A stretch of 12,916 nucleotides of DNA from the NCBI GenBank assembly GCA_017452945.1, contig JAFTLD010000093.1, forward strand, positions 1-12,916. Direction: 5' to 3'. The notes below the pieces were generated by a model. The model saw only the letters and a list, made by a program, of their open reading frames with translations. It was not told the DNA's origin and did no database searches. How positions within the stretch are numbered: the stretch's first letter is position 1; each line of letters begins with the position of its first letter. The stretch is from Clostridia bacterium. GTDB taxonomy: Bacteria; Bacillota_A; Clostridia; Oscillospirales; CAG-272. The translations under genes and the position numbers were made by a program. Below, piece after piece: positions 1 to 7,041 of the stretch.

Positions 1-71
1 GAAGGTAAGCACTTTAATGTTGCCACCTCTCATGTTGCCAAAAAGCTCGTCAGAGTCATCTTTTCTCTCGA

Positions 72-91
72 AAAAAACGGCACCGTTTTTT
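72..91. other. A/T-flanked palindrome near left edge
   Basis: Positions 72-80 and 83-91 are perfect inverted arms around a CA centre, with A-runs on the outside left and T-runs on the outside right. It could fold as a weak bidirectional terminator. The GC core of the stem is only about 3-4 pairs, so termination is uncertain. It lies downstream of the HAD operon and upstream of whatever lies left of the window. Confidence 0.3.
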
Positions 92-153
92 CTGAATAAT
101 TTTCACTTAAACCTATTGACTTTTTATAGTTGGTCTACAATGAAGGCGATTGG

Positions 154-168
154 GAGGCGAATCGCCTC
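154..168. other. 7-bp hairpin just after the HAD operon
   Basis: GAGGCGA (154-160) and TCGCCTC (162-168) are perfect inverted arms around one base, starting about 11 bases past the stop codon of the last HAD gene. In the minus-strand transcript it forms a GC-rich hairpin but is not followed by a U-tract. It may stabilise or help terminate the message; it is not a standard intrinsic terminator. The remaining part of 1-178 shows no supported gene. Confidence 0.35.
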
Positions 169-178
169 TCCTGCGCAA

Positions 179-931
179 TTACAAATACTCCTCAATCAAC
201 GCGGCGACGCTTTTGGTGGTGCGGCTGACCTTTTCCAGCACTGCGGGCATAGCATTTTGCATGGCGTAACCGCAAAAATCGGGAGCTGTGAGCATATCAA
301 GATCGTTTTCACCGTCGCCTACGGTCAAGATCAACTCGGGCGCAATGCCACGGCTTTTGACCAAATTGCGGATCCCCTCTGCCTTATTTGTACCAACTCT
401 CACAAAATCAATGCCCTGAGCCCCGGGCATCAGGCCTTTGATTTGCCCCGGGAACAATGCTTCACAGGTATTGCGCACGCTCAAGGCATGCGCAGGATCG
501 GGATAATACCCCGAGACCTGATACACGCGCTCTACGCGCTCTCCGTCGATCAGCAGCACCGACTCATCCATGCCAATTTTGCTGTCAGCCGATGCGTACG
601 TGCTGCCCCAATCGTACGAAGCGGACACGTAATGCGCTTCATACCGATGAATCTCGCAAAGCAGCGTCATCGCCACATACGCGGGAATATAGTTATCCCC
701 CACGGCATTTCCCTCTGCATCCGTCACCACGGCACCGTTACACCCAACCAAGAAATCGTAAGGCACGTTGTCCTTGTCCATAAAGAGCTTGAGAGAGCCG
801 AGATTCCTTCCGCTGATCATGCCGAACAAGTTCCCCGCAGCGCGCCACTTCTGAATGGCTTCAATGTTTTCTTTGCTGACCACACCGCCCACGTTGAGCG
901 TGCCGTCGTAATCACTTGCCAATATTTTCAT
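179..931 (-). CDS. Cof-type HAD-IIB phosphatase, downstream copy
   Basis: A 250-residue haloacid-dehalogenase superfamily hydrolase of the Cof/HAD-IIB kind, cytoplasmic, expected to dephosphorylate sugar phosphates or related small phosphoesters with Mg2+. All four HAD motifs are visible: DYDGT with nucleophile D7 and acid D9, S40-G41-R42, K183, and GDGEND at 205-210 with D206 and D210. Residues of about 71-170 form the C2-type cap that sets substrate choice. Length is slightly short of typical Cof proteins (about 260-290). The ATG directly follows the TAA of the upstream paralogue with no gap. Its Shine-Dalgarno AAGGAG lies inside the last codons of that gene, 9 bases away, so translation is probably coupled. 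It is the last gene of the CBM9-like/HAD/HAD operon. The substrate cannot be read from sequence. Confidence 0.93.
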   Translation of the reverse strand: MKILASDYDGTLNVGGVVSKENIEAIQKWRAAGNLFGMISGRNLGSLKLFMDKDNVPYDFLVGCNGAVVTDAEGNAVGDNYIPAYVAMTLLCEIHRYEAHYVSASYDWGSTYASADSKIGMDESVLLIDGERVERVYQVSGYYPDPAHALSVRNTCEALFPGQIKGLMPGAQGIDFVRVGTNKAEGIRNLVKSRGIAPELILTVGDGENDLDMLTAPDFCGYAMQNAMPAVLEKVSRTTKSVAALIEEYL

Positions 932-1684
932 TTACAAATACTCCTTGATCAGTGCCGCTACACTCTCGGTACGGCGGTCTACCACACCCAGCACTCCCGG
1001 CATGGAATTCTGCATGGCATAACCGCAAAAATCGGGCGCGAGAAGCATATCCAGATCATTCTCACCGTCACCAACCGTGATGATCATGTCGGGAGCAAGT
1101 CCCTGCTCTGCCACAAGACGGCGGATTCCCTCATCCTTACCCACGTCGGTGCGATTGAAATCTATACTCTGCACGGTGGGCATTTTGCCACGGATGTGGT
1201 CACCCAGCTTGCTTTGGCAGGCGTCACGCAAGGCATGTGCATCCTCGGGACACAACAAGGTAGCCGAGATCTGCGTGACGTGCTCAATGCGGTTGCCATC
1301 CACGGTCAATGCAAATTTGTCCGCGTATACCTCGCTGTCGGGTCTGACGAGCAAATGCGTCTGCCCAAACGAGATTGAAATATGATGCAACGGATATTTG
1401 ATAATCTCATCCAGCAATGCCTTAGCCTTGTGCGGCAAAATACAGGTACGGCAGACAACCTCTCCCTGCCCGTTGGTAATAACCGAGCCGTTGTTGGCAA
1501 TCAGATAATCACAAATCACGCCATCCTTGGCGAGGCGGTTGCGGATCGAGGTCAAATACCTCCCACTGACCATGCAGAACACGTTTCCTGCCGCACGCCA
1601 GGCTTCAATCGCTCTTAAGTTTTCCTCGCTGACCGCGCCCGACACGTTGAGCGTGCCGTCGTAGTCGCTTGCCAGTATCTTCAT
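932..1684 (-). CDS. Cof-type HAD-IIB phosphatase, upstream copy
   Basis: A 250-residue Cof-like HAD phosphatase, a tandem paralogue of the gene directly downstream; both begin with the same 14 residues, MKILASDYDGTLNV. Catalytic residues are intact: D7, D9, S40, K183 and GDGEND 205-210. By hand count without gaps, about 129 of 250 positions match the paralogue. Matches are dense in the core (1-40 and 201-250) and sparse in the cap (about 71-170). I chose the start at 1684 although the frame stays open to 1792. This ATG overlaps the stop of the CBM9-like gene by one base (TGATG), has GGTGA 7 bases upstream, and matches the paralogue's N-terminus exactly. The 36-residue upstream extension is unrelated and overlaps the previous gene. 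Likely role is intracellular sugar-phosphate hydrolysis, by family. Confidence 0.92.
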   Translation of the reverse strand: MKILASDYDGTLNVSGAVSEENLRAIEAWRAAGNVFCMVSGRYLTSIRNRLAKDGVICDYLIANNGSVITNGQGEVVCRTCILPHKAKALLDEIIKYPLHHISISFGQTHLLVRPDSEVYADKFALTVDGNRIEHVTQISATLLCPEDAHALRDACQSKLGDHIRGKMPTVQSIDFNRTDVGKDEGIRRLVAEQGLAPDMIITVGDGENDLDMLLAPDFCGYAMQNSMPGVLGVVDRRTESVAALIKEYL

Positions 1685-2298
1685 CAGTCGATCACCAGAG
1701 CGCCAAAATATTCGGGGCGGTGGAAGTCGGGCGTCTTTGTGCCGACTCTGCTCCAGGAGCCGTAATGCACCACGGGCGTTTGATCCCCGCACTTATAAAA
1801 ATTCCCCTTGAAGGTATAGCCGGGCGTGAACTTGTTGGCACGGATGCCGTAGACCGCATCCAAAAGCTCAAACGGGATCTCTGCGACAATGCCCCACTCC
1901 TCATCGGTTGCAAAGGGCTTGACAGCAGGTAATTTTCCACCGCTGAGATTGATCAGCGGCGTGCGATTATGGCGCCCCACACCGCAACAGGAAAGCAACG
2001 TACCCTTTGCGTTCATTTCCATGTTGATATATCTGCCCGATTCATTGTCCCAGATTGCAAAAAACTCCAGGCAGGAATCGGTATAGACGGGCTGATTGTA
2101 TTCTTCATAGACCGCACGCGGCTCACTTTCCTTGCACGTCATGCGCAAAACAAAGCCATAGCCCTTGATCATGATCAGCTGTCCGTATGCAATGGGCATG
2201 TACTCCGTCCCCCATGCGTACTGATCAATCAACGCCTTGGGAACCTCTGACCAATCTTCGGGCATTTTTGCGTATGTATATACCTTGTATTCTTGCAT
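1684..2298 (-). CDS. Leaderless carbohydrate-binding family 9-like protein
   Basis: A 204-residue protein resembling stand-alone CBM9-like (DOMON-related) beta-sandwich proteins. Family-like signatures are VYTDSCLEFF (71-80), YINMEMNAKGTLL (90-102), IPF after a conserved W (135-143), and the closing segment 164-199 with KGNFYKCGD, HYGSW and HRPEYFG. There is no signal peptide or membrane segment, so it should be cytoplasmic. The start at 2298 is preferred over the in-frame ATG at 2310. GGAGG lies 5 bases before 2298, while 2310 has no ribosome site and would be only about 15 bases from the expected transcript start. It is the first gene of the operon and its stop overlaps the ATG of the first HAD gene. 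The association suggests handling of a sugar or glycan product, but ligand and role are unknown. Similar domains occur fused to secreted glycosidases and alone. Confidence 0.8.
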   Translation of the reverse strand: MQEYKVYTYAKMPEDWSEVPKALIDQYAWGTEYMPIAYGQLIMIKGYGFVLRMTCKESEPRAVYEEYNQPVYTDSCLEFFAIWDNESGRYINMEMNAKGTLLSCCGVGRHNRTPLINLSGGKLPAVKPFATDEEWGIVAEIPFELLDAVYGIRANKFTPGYTFKGNFYKCGDQTPVVHYGSWSRVGTKTPDFHRPEYFGALVID

Positions 2299-2331
2299 AA
2301 TTCCCTCCATAAAAGCTCATATTCTGATTTT

Positions 2332-2360
2332 ATTATAGCAGAAAAGCGTGGGGTTGTCAA
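2332..2360 (-). promoter_or_regulatory. Perfect consensus sigma-A promoter of the CBM9-like/HAD operon
   Basis: On the minus strand, -35 TTGACA (2360-2355), a 17-base spacer and -10 TATAAT (2337-2332) preceded by TGC (extended -10). Transcription should begin near 2325, giving a leader of about 27 bases to the ATG at 2298. No operator or riboswitch fits in that leader. Confidence 0.85.
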
Positions 2361-2500
2361 TATTGAGGAGCATTTCGCAGGGGTGTGCATTGCATGTCCT
2401 TCCAAACAACAAGGGACGACCGATCGGGATGATGAATTAGCGGAAAAGCAACAGGGATTTGTTCGTTTTTGAGCAATTTCCTGCTATTTTTTATAGAAGT

Positions 2501-2571
2501 AAGACGTGAAAGAGCGTCCGCATGGTGACCTCATCCGGCGCTACACGCCACCTTCCCAAGCGGGGAAGGCT
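2501..2571 (+). repeat. Left terminal inverted repeat (71 bp)
   Basis: Reverse complement of 2992-3062. Mismatches are at 2505, 2511, one in the GGCGCTACACGCC hairpin and one in the CCTTCCCAAGCGGGGAAGG hairpin. It contains two internal palindromes, so each arm is itself structured. Confidence 0.85.
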
Positions 2572-2613
2572 CATCAAGGTGCCCCGAAGCGAATAATCGA
2601 ATAAGACGGGGGC

Positions 2614-2989
2614 GCAAAATAAATATCCACCCGCAGTTTTCGGGCATAACCCTAATAAAACTGGCTGCGCACAAGTGCTTCTTTTGTTGGCCTGACAGCC
2701 ATACAATTGTTACTTGCTACCCGTAAACGGGTTGCGTAAATAGCCTTCCTCCGGGAGGAAGGGGGACCGCTTGCGGTGGAAGGAGCCTGCGAAACTTTAA
2801 CGTTTTCTCTCGCCTCATTCTAACCACTTGACTGACGTTGCGCATTCTCCCTCAGTCGCTTCGCGACAGCTCCCTCCCGGAGGGAGCCTTTGGCATAAAA
2901 GCTTTCTACTCCCTCCTTTTATTTGTTTTCTGCTCATCGGCAGAGCCTCCTTTGAACCACGCGACTATCGCGTGGTTTTCTTTTTACAA
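2614..2989 (+). repeat. Dispersed hairpin-rich repeat, copy A (376 bp)
   Basis: Aligns end to end with 10572-10963 in the same orientation. By hand I count about 9-10 substitutions, one single-base indel and one 17-base gap (absent here after 2635). The repeat is a string of palindromes: ACCCG-TAAA-CGGGT (2719-2732), CCTTCCTCC-G-GGAGGAAGG (2744-2762), GTCGC-TTC-GCGAC, CTCCCTCC-CGGAGGGAG, and a final CCACGCGA-CTA-TCGCGTGG followed by TTTTCTTTTT. I see no coding signal that differs from repeat conservation. Confidence 0.9.
2957..2985 (+). terminator. Plus-strand terminator-like hairpin in repeat copy A
   Basis: CCACGCGA (2958-2965), CTA loop and TCGCGTGG (2969-2976), then a T-rich tail TTTTCTTTTT. 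This is a good intrinsic terminator shape on the plus strand, where no gene is present. It is part of the repeat; copy B has the same hairpin with one base changed. Confidence 0.55.
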
Positions 2990-2991
2990 TA

Positions 2992-3062
2992 AGCCTTCCC
3001 CGCTGGGGAAGGTGGCGCGTAGCGCCGGATGAGGTCACCATGCGGACGCTCCTTCACATCTT
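2992..3062 (-). repeat. Right terminal inverted repeat (71 bp)
   Basis: Inverted partner of 2501-2571. It contains CCTTCCCC-GCT-GGGGAAGG and GGCGC-GTA-GCGCC hairpins. It ends about 11 bases before the M18 terminator stem. Confidence 0.85.
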
Positions 3063-3072
3063 TCAATATAGA

Positions 3073-3099
3073 AAAGCAGAAGCCTTTGACTTCTGCTTT
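3073..3099 (-). terminator. Terminator of the UPF0371/asparaginase/M18 operon
   Basis: A perfect 10-bp stem, AAAGCAGAAG (3073-3082) with CTTCTGCTTT (3090-3099), and a 7-base loop. On the minus strand it is followed by TTTTCTATATT, 56 bases past the M18 stop codon. It can also act on the plus strand. Confidence 0.8.
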
Positions 3100-3154
3100 C
3101 GTTTTGTCTATATTACCGCCAATTCCGCAGCACCATATGTTTCGCGTTAAAGCA

Positions 3155-4453
3155 TTAAATATGATAATTGCCTTGTGCATCCAGCTTGATCGCGGTCTCA
3201 AAGAAGGCGCGCGATGCGTTGACCAAGTGCTCGTTATCCGCGCATGCCGCGGTTTCGTAGGACGAATGCATAGCCAACTGCGCCATACCGATATCCACGG
3301 TATTCATGGGCAAAAGCGTGTCCGCGATGCTACCCAAGGTCGAACCACCGGGAGCATCCGAGCGATTGGCAAAGCTTTGCGTGGGTACGCCCTCTCTTTT
3401 ACACATTTCGGAAAAGAGTGCGCAGGAAATACCATCCGTTGCATAGCTCTGCGATGCGTTTGCCTTGATCACCACGCCGCCGCCCATACGCGGTGCGTTC
3501 TGCGCGTCCGAAAGCTCGGGATGATTGGGATGCTTGGCATGCGCGTTATCGGCTGAGAGCATCATGGACGCAGGCAGTACGCGTCGCAGATCCGTGCCGT
3601 TCGCCTCGCAAACGCGTTCCAAGGTGTCACGCATCCAAAGTGCGCCAGCACCCTGCTTGGTGCGGCTGCCGGTCTCCTCGTTATCAAAGCAAGCCCATAC
3701 CTGCAGGGTATTCTCTGCCGTTCTCGACTGAATGAATCCCAGAAGCGTACCGTATGCACACATCAGGTTATCGATGCGCGGTGCGGAGAAAAATGCGTTT
3801 TCGGCACCCCAGATGGTTGCAGGGGTGCGGTTATACAGGTACAGATCCGAGCCGATCACATCCTCGGCTTTGACGCCTGCGGACTCTGCGACCTGCGCGA
3901 TCAAAGTTCCCTTGGCACTTGCCATGCCGTAAAGCGGCATCATATCGGTCTGCGCGTTATATACGTATCCGTCGTTGTGCTTTCTGTTCTGGTGAATGGC
4001 CACGTTAGGAATCAGCACAAGATCGCGATCCACCTTGACGCTGACTGTTTTGACGGTGTCACCGTCCTTGACCACCAATCTGCCTGCCAGGGACAGGGGC
4101 TTATCCAGCCATGTGGACAGGATCATGCCACCGTAGCGCTCGGTGTTGAGCTTGACATAATCGCCAAACGCATCAGCCTCGCAATTTGCTTTGAGCTTGA
4201 AGGTGGGGCTATCGCTGTGGCTGGCCGCCAGCATGATGGAATCGATCTTGCCTGCAGGCATGCAAAAAGCAATGATCGAGGTGCCGTTCTGCACCGTATA
4301 ATAGCAGCTGCCCGGCTCGAGTTTCCACTCATCCTGTGCGCCAAGGCGAACAATGCCCTGCTCATCAAGGATCTTGGCGGCCGATTCAACCGCCTGATAA
4401 GCCGTAGGGCTGTTTTCAATAAACTCCAAAAGCTGTTTTGTATAGATATACAT
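3155..4453 (-). CDS. apeB: M18 family (aspartyl-type) aminopeptidase
   Basis: A 432-residue cytoplasmic zinc aminopeptidase of family M18, matching the usual size of the ApeB-type members. M18 enzymes form dodecamers and remove N-terminal residues, preferring acidic ones (Asp/Glu) in characterised members. Metal-site residues expected for the family are visible: H79 in SHSDSP, D228 in PRIDNL, E259/E260 in DNEETGS, D302 in SADNAH and H396 in AMHSS. Other signatures are IPNVAIHQNR (148-157), which begins the lid region, and NASQSYATD (332-340). The ATG has AGGAG 6 bases upstream. It is the last gene of its operon, starting 12 bases after the asparaginase stop, and is followed by an intrinsic terminator. 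Together with the asparaginase it suggests use of Asp/Asn from peptides; that pairing is inference. Confidence 0.94.
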   Translation of the reverse strand: MYIYTKQLLEFIENSPTAYQAVESAAKILDEQGIVRLGAQDEWKLEPGSCYYTVQNGTSIIAFCMPAGKIDSIMLAASHSDSPTFKLKANCEADAFGDYVKLNTERYGGMILSTWLDKPLSLAGRLVVKDGDTVKTVSVKVDRDLVLIPNVAIHQNRKHNDGYVYNAQTDMMPLYGMASAKGTLIAQVAESAGVKAEDVIGSDLYLYNRTPATIWGAENAFFSAPRIDNLMCAYGTLLGFIQSRTAENTLQVWACFDNEETGSRTKQGAGALWMRDTLERVCEANGTDLRRVLPASMMLSADNAHAKHPNHPELSDAQNAPRMGGGVVIKANASQSYATDGISCALFSEMCKREGVPTQSFANRSDAPGGSTLGSIADTLLPMNTVDIGMAQLAMHSSYETAACADNEHLVNASRAFFETAIKLDAQGNYHI

Positions 4454-4465
4454 ATCAATCTCCTC

Positions 4466-5458
4466 TCAAGAAACCGTATCTGCACCGACCGGTGTGGTAA
4501 AGAGTGTGCGGAAGTCCGCATCGTGCTCACTGTTGGCAAGCGCCCACATGGTCTTTGCAAACGCGGCTTCGGTGGTCATATCGTATGCCTCCAACAGATT
4601 AAAACGCTGCTTGATGGTAAAGCCCACGCGGTAGACCTCCATATCGCTGCCCTCGTGCGCCACCTGTGTTTTGATAATGACCTTGGTATCCCTTTGCGTC
4701 AGCATTTCAATTTTATCCGCAAAGGCCTCGCTGTCGTAGACGGGAATGCCGCCCACGCCAAAGCTTTCAATGATCACGGCACGATACGCATCGGCCAGGT
4801 AATCGAAAATGCCCGGTTGGATGCCGGGTGTCAGTTTGAGCACAAACACACGGGGATCGAGCGAATCGTAAAAGATTGGTGCCTCGGCTTTGGGCTTGCT
4901 TATATAGTGCAATACCTTTCCGCCGCGCACCACTGCCACCTCGGGATAATCCATGCTGGAAAAGGCGGAATAGCTCTTGGTACGGATCTTGGTAGCACGC
5001 GTCCCCTCGATCACCTTGCCGTCAAACACGATATGCACGCCCTGCGCACCGTCATCCGCAGCATAAATAGCGGCATTGAGCAGGTTTTCACGCGCATCGG
5101 TATCGCGCTGCGAAATCGAGCGCTGCGCACCTGTCAGCACCACGGGCTTGGGGCTTTCCTGAATCAGGTAAGAAAGCACAGCCGCACCGTATGCCATGGT
5201 ATCGGTGCCGTGCGTGATCAGAAAGCCATCATACTCCGCGTACACGCCTCGGATGGTGCGTGCGATCTCCAGCCATTGCACGTGGCACATATTGGTGCTG
5301 TCCAGATTGAACAGCTGCAAGGTATCGATTTCACAAACGCGCGACAGCTCGGGTACGGTTTCCAAAAGCTCCCGGGAACAAAGCCCGGGAGCAAGACCCG
5401 ATTCAGTTGGCGTGGAGGCAATGGTGCCTCCCGTTGCGATCAACAAAATCTTTTTCAT
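4466..5458 (-). CDS. ansA: Type I (cytoplasmic) L-asparaginase
   Basis: A 330-residue L-asparaginase converting asparagine to aspartate and ammonia. There is no signal peptide, which fits the cytoplasmic AnsA-type. Key motifs are GGTIAS (10-15) with nucleophile T12, DST (53-55) for substrate binding, HGTDTM (83-88) with T85 and D86, and ATKxRTK with K157 as the likely catalytic lysine. VVLTGAQRS (106-114) is also family-like. The ATG overlaps the stop of the UPF0371 gene by 4 bases (ATGA), and AAGGA lies about 11 bases upstream, so translational coupling is likely. The M18 aminopeptidase follows after 12 bases. Aspartate produced here could feed fumarate, oxaloacetate or nucleotide synthesis. 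Glutaminase side activity is possible in the family and cannot be judged from sequence. Confidence 0.94.
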   Translation of the reverse strand: MKKILLIATGGTIASTPTESGLAPGLCSRELLETVPELSRVCEIDTLQLFNLDSTNMCHVQWLEIARTIRGVYAEYDGFLITHGTDTMAYGAAVLSYLIQESPKPVVLTGAQRSISQRDTDARENLLNAAIYAADDGAQGVHIVFDGKVIEGTRATKIRTKSYSAFSSMDYPEVAVVRGGKVLHYISKPKAEAPIFYDSLDPRVFVLKLTPGIQPGIFDYLADAYRAVIIESFGVGGIPVYDSEAFADKIEMLTQRDTKVIIKTQVAHEGSDMEVYRVGFTIKQRFNLLEAYDMTTEAAFAKTMWALANSEHDADFRTLFTTPVGADTVS

Positions 5459-6939
5459 AATTTTACTTTTCCTTTTTTACCGCCCGCTACGGGCTCGCAG
5501 GTAACGTTGATGCCCAGTCGCTTATAAATACGTTCGTCCACAGGCGAGAGAATGACCGAGAAGTGCGCATCGCAGCAGCGCAGCTTATCCAGCTGTGCAA
5601 GCGCCAGCGCGGCATTTTCATGCGTTCCCGAGCTGATGGAAAGCGCAATCAGCACCTCATCCGAGTGAAGCCTGGGATTGCTTTGACGCAAATATTCGGT
5701 TTTGAGCTTGCAAATCGGCTCAAGCGCATCCGCGCTGATGATCTTTTCCTCCTTGGGAATGCCTGCAAGCTGCTTGAGTGCGTTGAGCAGAAGTGCTGCG
5801 GAGGGGCCGAGCAGCGAGGAGGTTTTTCCCGTTACCACCGTTTCGTCCGGCAGCACCATCGCACCTGCGGGGTTGCCTGTTTGTTCGGCACGCATCTGTG
5901 CCGCGGCCACAGCCGGATTGAGATCCGTGGTAACCTCCGCACGTTGCATCAAAAGCTTTGCCTTATCCGCCAGCTTGCCGTTGCCGCCCTTTTGCTTTTC
6001 GGAAACGGCTGTCTGATAATATCTGCGCAAGATCTCCTTGCGGGCTGCCTCGCAAACGATCTCGTCGTCCTCAATACAAAAGCCTGCCATATTAACGCCC
6101 ATATCCGTAGGAGAACGGTAGGGCGACTCGCCCTGAATGCTGGTCATAATAGAGCGCAGCACCGGGAAAATGGCCATATCGCGATTATAGTTGACCGCGG
6201 TCTGCCCGTAAGCCTCCATATGGAAGTAGTCGATCATATTGACGTCGTTGAGATCGATGGTAGCCGCCTCATAAGCAAGGTTGACGGGATGGAACTGCGG
6301 CAAATTCCAGATGGGGAAGGTTTCAAACTTGGCGTATCCCGCACGTACACCGTGCAGATGATCGTGATACATCTGCGAAAGGCACGTAGCCATTTTGCCG
6401 CTGCCTGGGCCGGGAGCGGTGATAATGGCCAAGGGCTTGGTGGTTTTGACGTACTCGTTCTTGCCAAAGCCCGCGGGGCTGACGATGTACGTCACGTCCG
6501 AGGGATATCCTTCAATCTCATAATGCAGATAGCTGGTTACACCGCGCTCAGCAAGCTTGCGACGGAAATCGTCCGCCGCCTGCTGGCCTGCATAGCAGGT
6601 GATCACCACGCTGTCCACGGTAAAGGACAGGTCACGGAAAATATCGATCAGGCGCAGCGTTTCCTGCTCATACGTAATGCCGAGATCGGCACGCATTTTG
6701 CCCTTGACGATGTCGTCGGCCTGAATGACCAGAATGATCTCGGCCTCATCGCGCAGGCTCAGCAGCATACGCAGCTTACTATCCGGCGCAAAGCCGGGCA
6801 GCACACGGGACGCATGATAATCGTCGAAAAGCTTTCCCCCGAATTCCAGGTACAGCTTGCCGCCAAACTGATCGATGCGTTTACGGATCTGTTCGGATTG
6901 CAGTCTTACGTATTTGTCATTATCAAAACCGATTTTCAT
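5455..6939 (-). CDS. UPF0371 (DUF1846) family protein of unknown function
   Basis: A 494-residue cytoplasmic protein that I recognise as UPF0371/DUF1846, a family widespread in Firmicutes whose biochemical role I do not know; length is typical. The N-terminus MKIGFDNDKYVRLQ, the KLYLEFGGKLFDDYHASRVL region (about 28-47) and ITAPGPGSGK (173-182) are characteristic. The last resembles a phosphate-binding glycine loop, but nucleotide binding is not shown. The frame opens at 6987, but that ATG overlaps the -10 box and cannot be in the transcript. The ATG at 6939 has AGAGGG 8 bases upstream and gives the family's usual N-terminus. It heads the operon and overlaps the asparaginase start by 4 bases (ATGA). 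The context suggests a part in asparagine/aspartate or peptide metabolism, which is inference only. Confidence 0.9.
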   Translation of the reverse strand: MKIGFDNDKYVRLQSEQIRKRIDQFGGKLYLEFGGKLFDDYHASRVLPGFAPDSKLRMLLSLRDEAEIILVIQADDIVKGKMRADLGITYEQETLRLIDIFRDLSFTVDSVVITCYAGQQAADDFRRKLAERGVTSYLHYEIEGYPSDVTYIVSPAGFGKNEYVKTTKPLAIITAPGPGSGKMATCLSQMYHDHLHGVRAGYAKFETFPIWNLPQFHPVNLAYEAATIDLNDVNMIDYFHMEAYGQTAVNYNRDMAIFPVLRSIMTSIQGESPYRSPTDMGVNMAGFCIEDDEIVCEAARKEILRRYYQTAVSEKQKGGNGKLADKAKLLMQRAEVTTDLNPAVAAAQMRAEQTGNPAGAMVLPDETVVTGKTSSLLGPSAALLLNALKQLAGIPKEEKIISADALEPICKLKTEYLRQSNPRLHSDEVLIALSISSGTHENAALALAQLDKLRCCDAHFSVILSPVDERIYKRLGINVTCEPVAGGKKGKVKL

Positions 6940-6985
6940 GTTCCCATCCCTCTTTTCCACACAATCTGTCATAAGAATACTCTTC

Positions 6986-7014
6986 ATTATAACACGGTTT
7001 TGGGTGATTGTAAA
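6986..7014 (-). promoter_or_regulatory. Sigma-A promoter of the UPF0371 operon
   Basis: Minus strand: -35 TTTACA (7014-7009), 17-base spacer, -10 TATAAT (6991-6986) with TGT in front (extended -10). Transcription is expected near 6979, leaving a leader of about 40 bases. This promoter decides the start codon of the UPF0371 gene. Confidence 0.8.
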
Positions 7015-7041
7015 TAGAGCATTCGCAATTTTTCGCGTTTT

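Larger units (their letters stand above)
2499..3066. mobile_element. MITE-like composite element with 71-bp inverted ends
   Basis: Positions 2501-2571 and 2992-3062 are inverted repeats of each other with about 4 mismatches in 71 bases. The ends read inwards GAGCGTCCGCATGGTGACC and so on. The interior carries the 376-bp dispersed repeat (2614-2989) in plus orientation. TATAGAA occurs directly outside both ends (2492-2498 and 3067-3073), compatible with a 7-bp target duplication, though AT-rich 7-mers can coincide by chance. No transposase is encoded, so any movement would need an enzyme supplied in trans. The element sits cleanly between a terminator and a promoter. Confidence 0.6.
2361..3072. 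other. Gene-free gap holding the composite repeat element
   Basis: This gap between the operon promoter at 2332-2360 and the M18 terminator at 3073-3099 contains no supported gene. 2361-2491 shows nothing recognisable. 2499-3066 is the composite inverted-repeat element described separately. Small reading frames here (for example minus 2491-2706 and plus 2838-3032) lie within repeat DNA; the same frames recur in the second repeat copy near 10.5-10.9 kb, so they follow the repeat rather than a gene. Confidence 0.75.

Noticed and set aside
1..33. Possible start of a minus-strand gene leaving the left edge (MRGGNIKVLTF)
   Set aside because: Only 11 codons are visible and there is no ribosome site at a usual distance from the ATG. 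More sequence to the left would decide.
116..141. Plus-strand promoter TTGACT to TACAAT
   Set aside because: The spacer is only 14 bases and no plus-strand gene follows.
17..1378. Plus-strand open frame of 453 codons
   Set aside because: It is antisense to the two HAD genes, which have intact motifs and ribosome sites; the plus frame has no recognisable domain or ribosome site.
2501..3062. CRISPR array or attachment site
   Set aside because: The repeats are inverted, long and only paired; there is no regular series of short direct repeats with spacers, and no integrase or tRNA nearby.
3977..5527. Plus-strand open frame of 516 codons
   Set aside because: Antisense to the M18 and asparaginase genes, whose catalytic residues are all present. 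Long antisense frames follow from codon bias.
6940..6987. Longer UPF0371 start at 6987
   Set aside because: That ATG lies in the -10 box TATAATG, upstream of the expected transcript start.
5563..7017. Plus-strand open frame of 484 codons
   Set aside because: Antisense to the UPF0371 gene and running over its promoter; composition is not protein-like.
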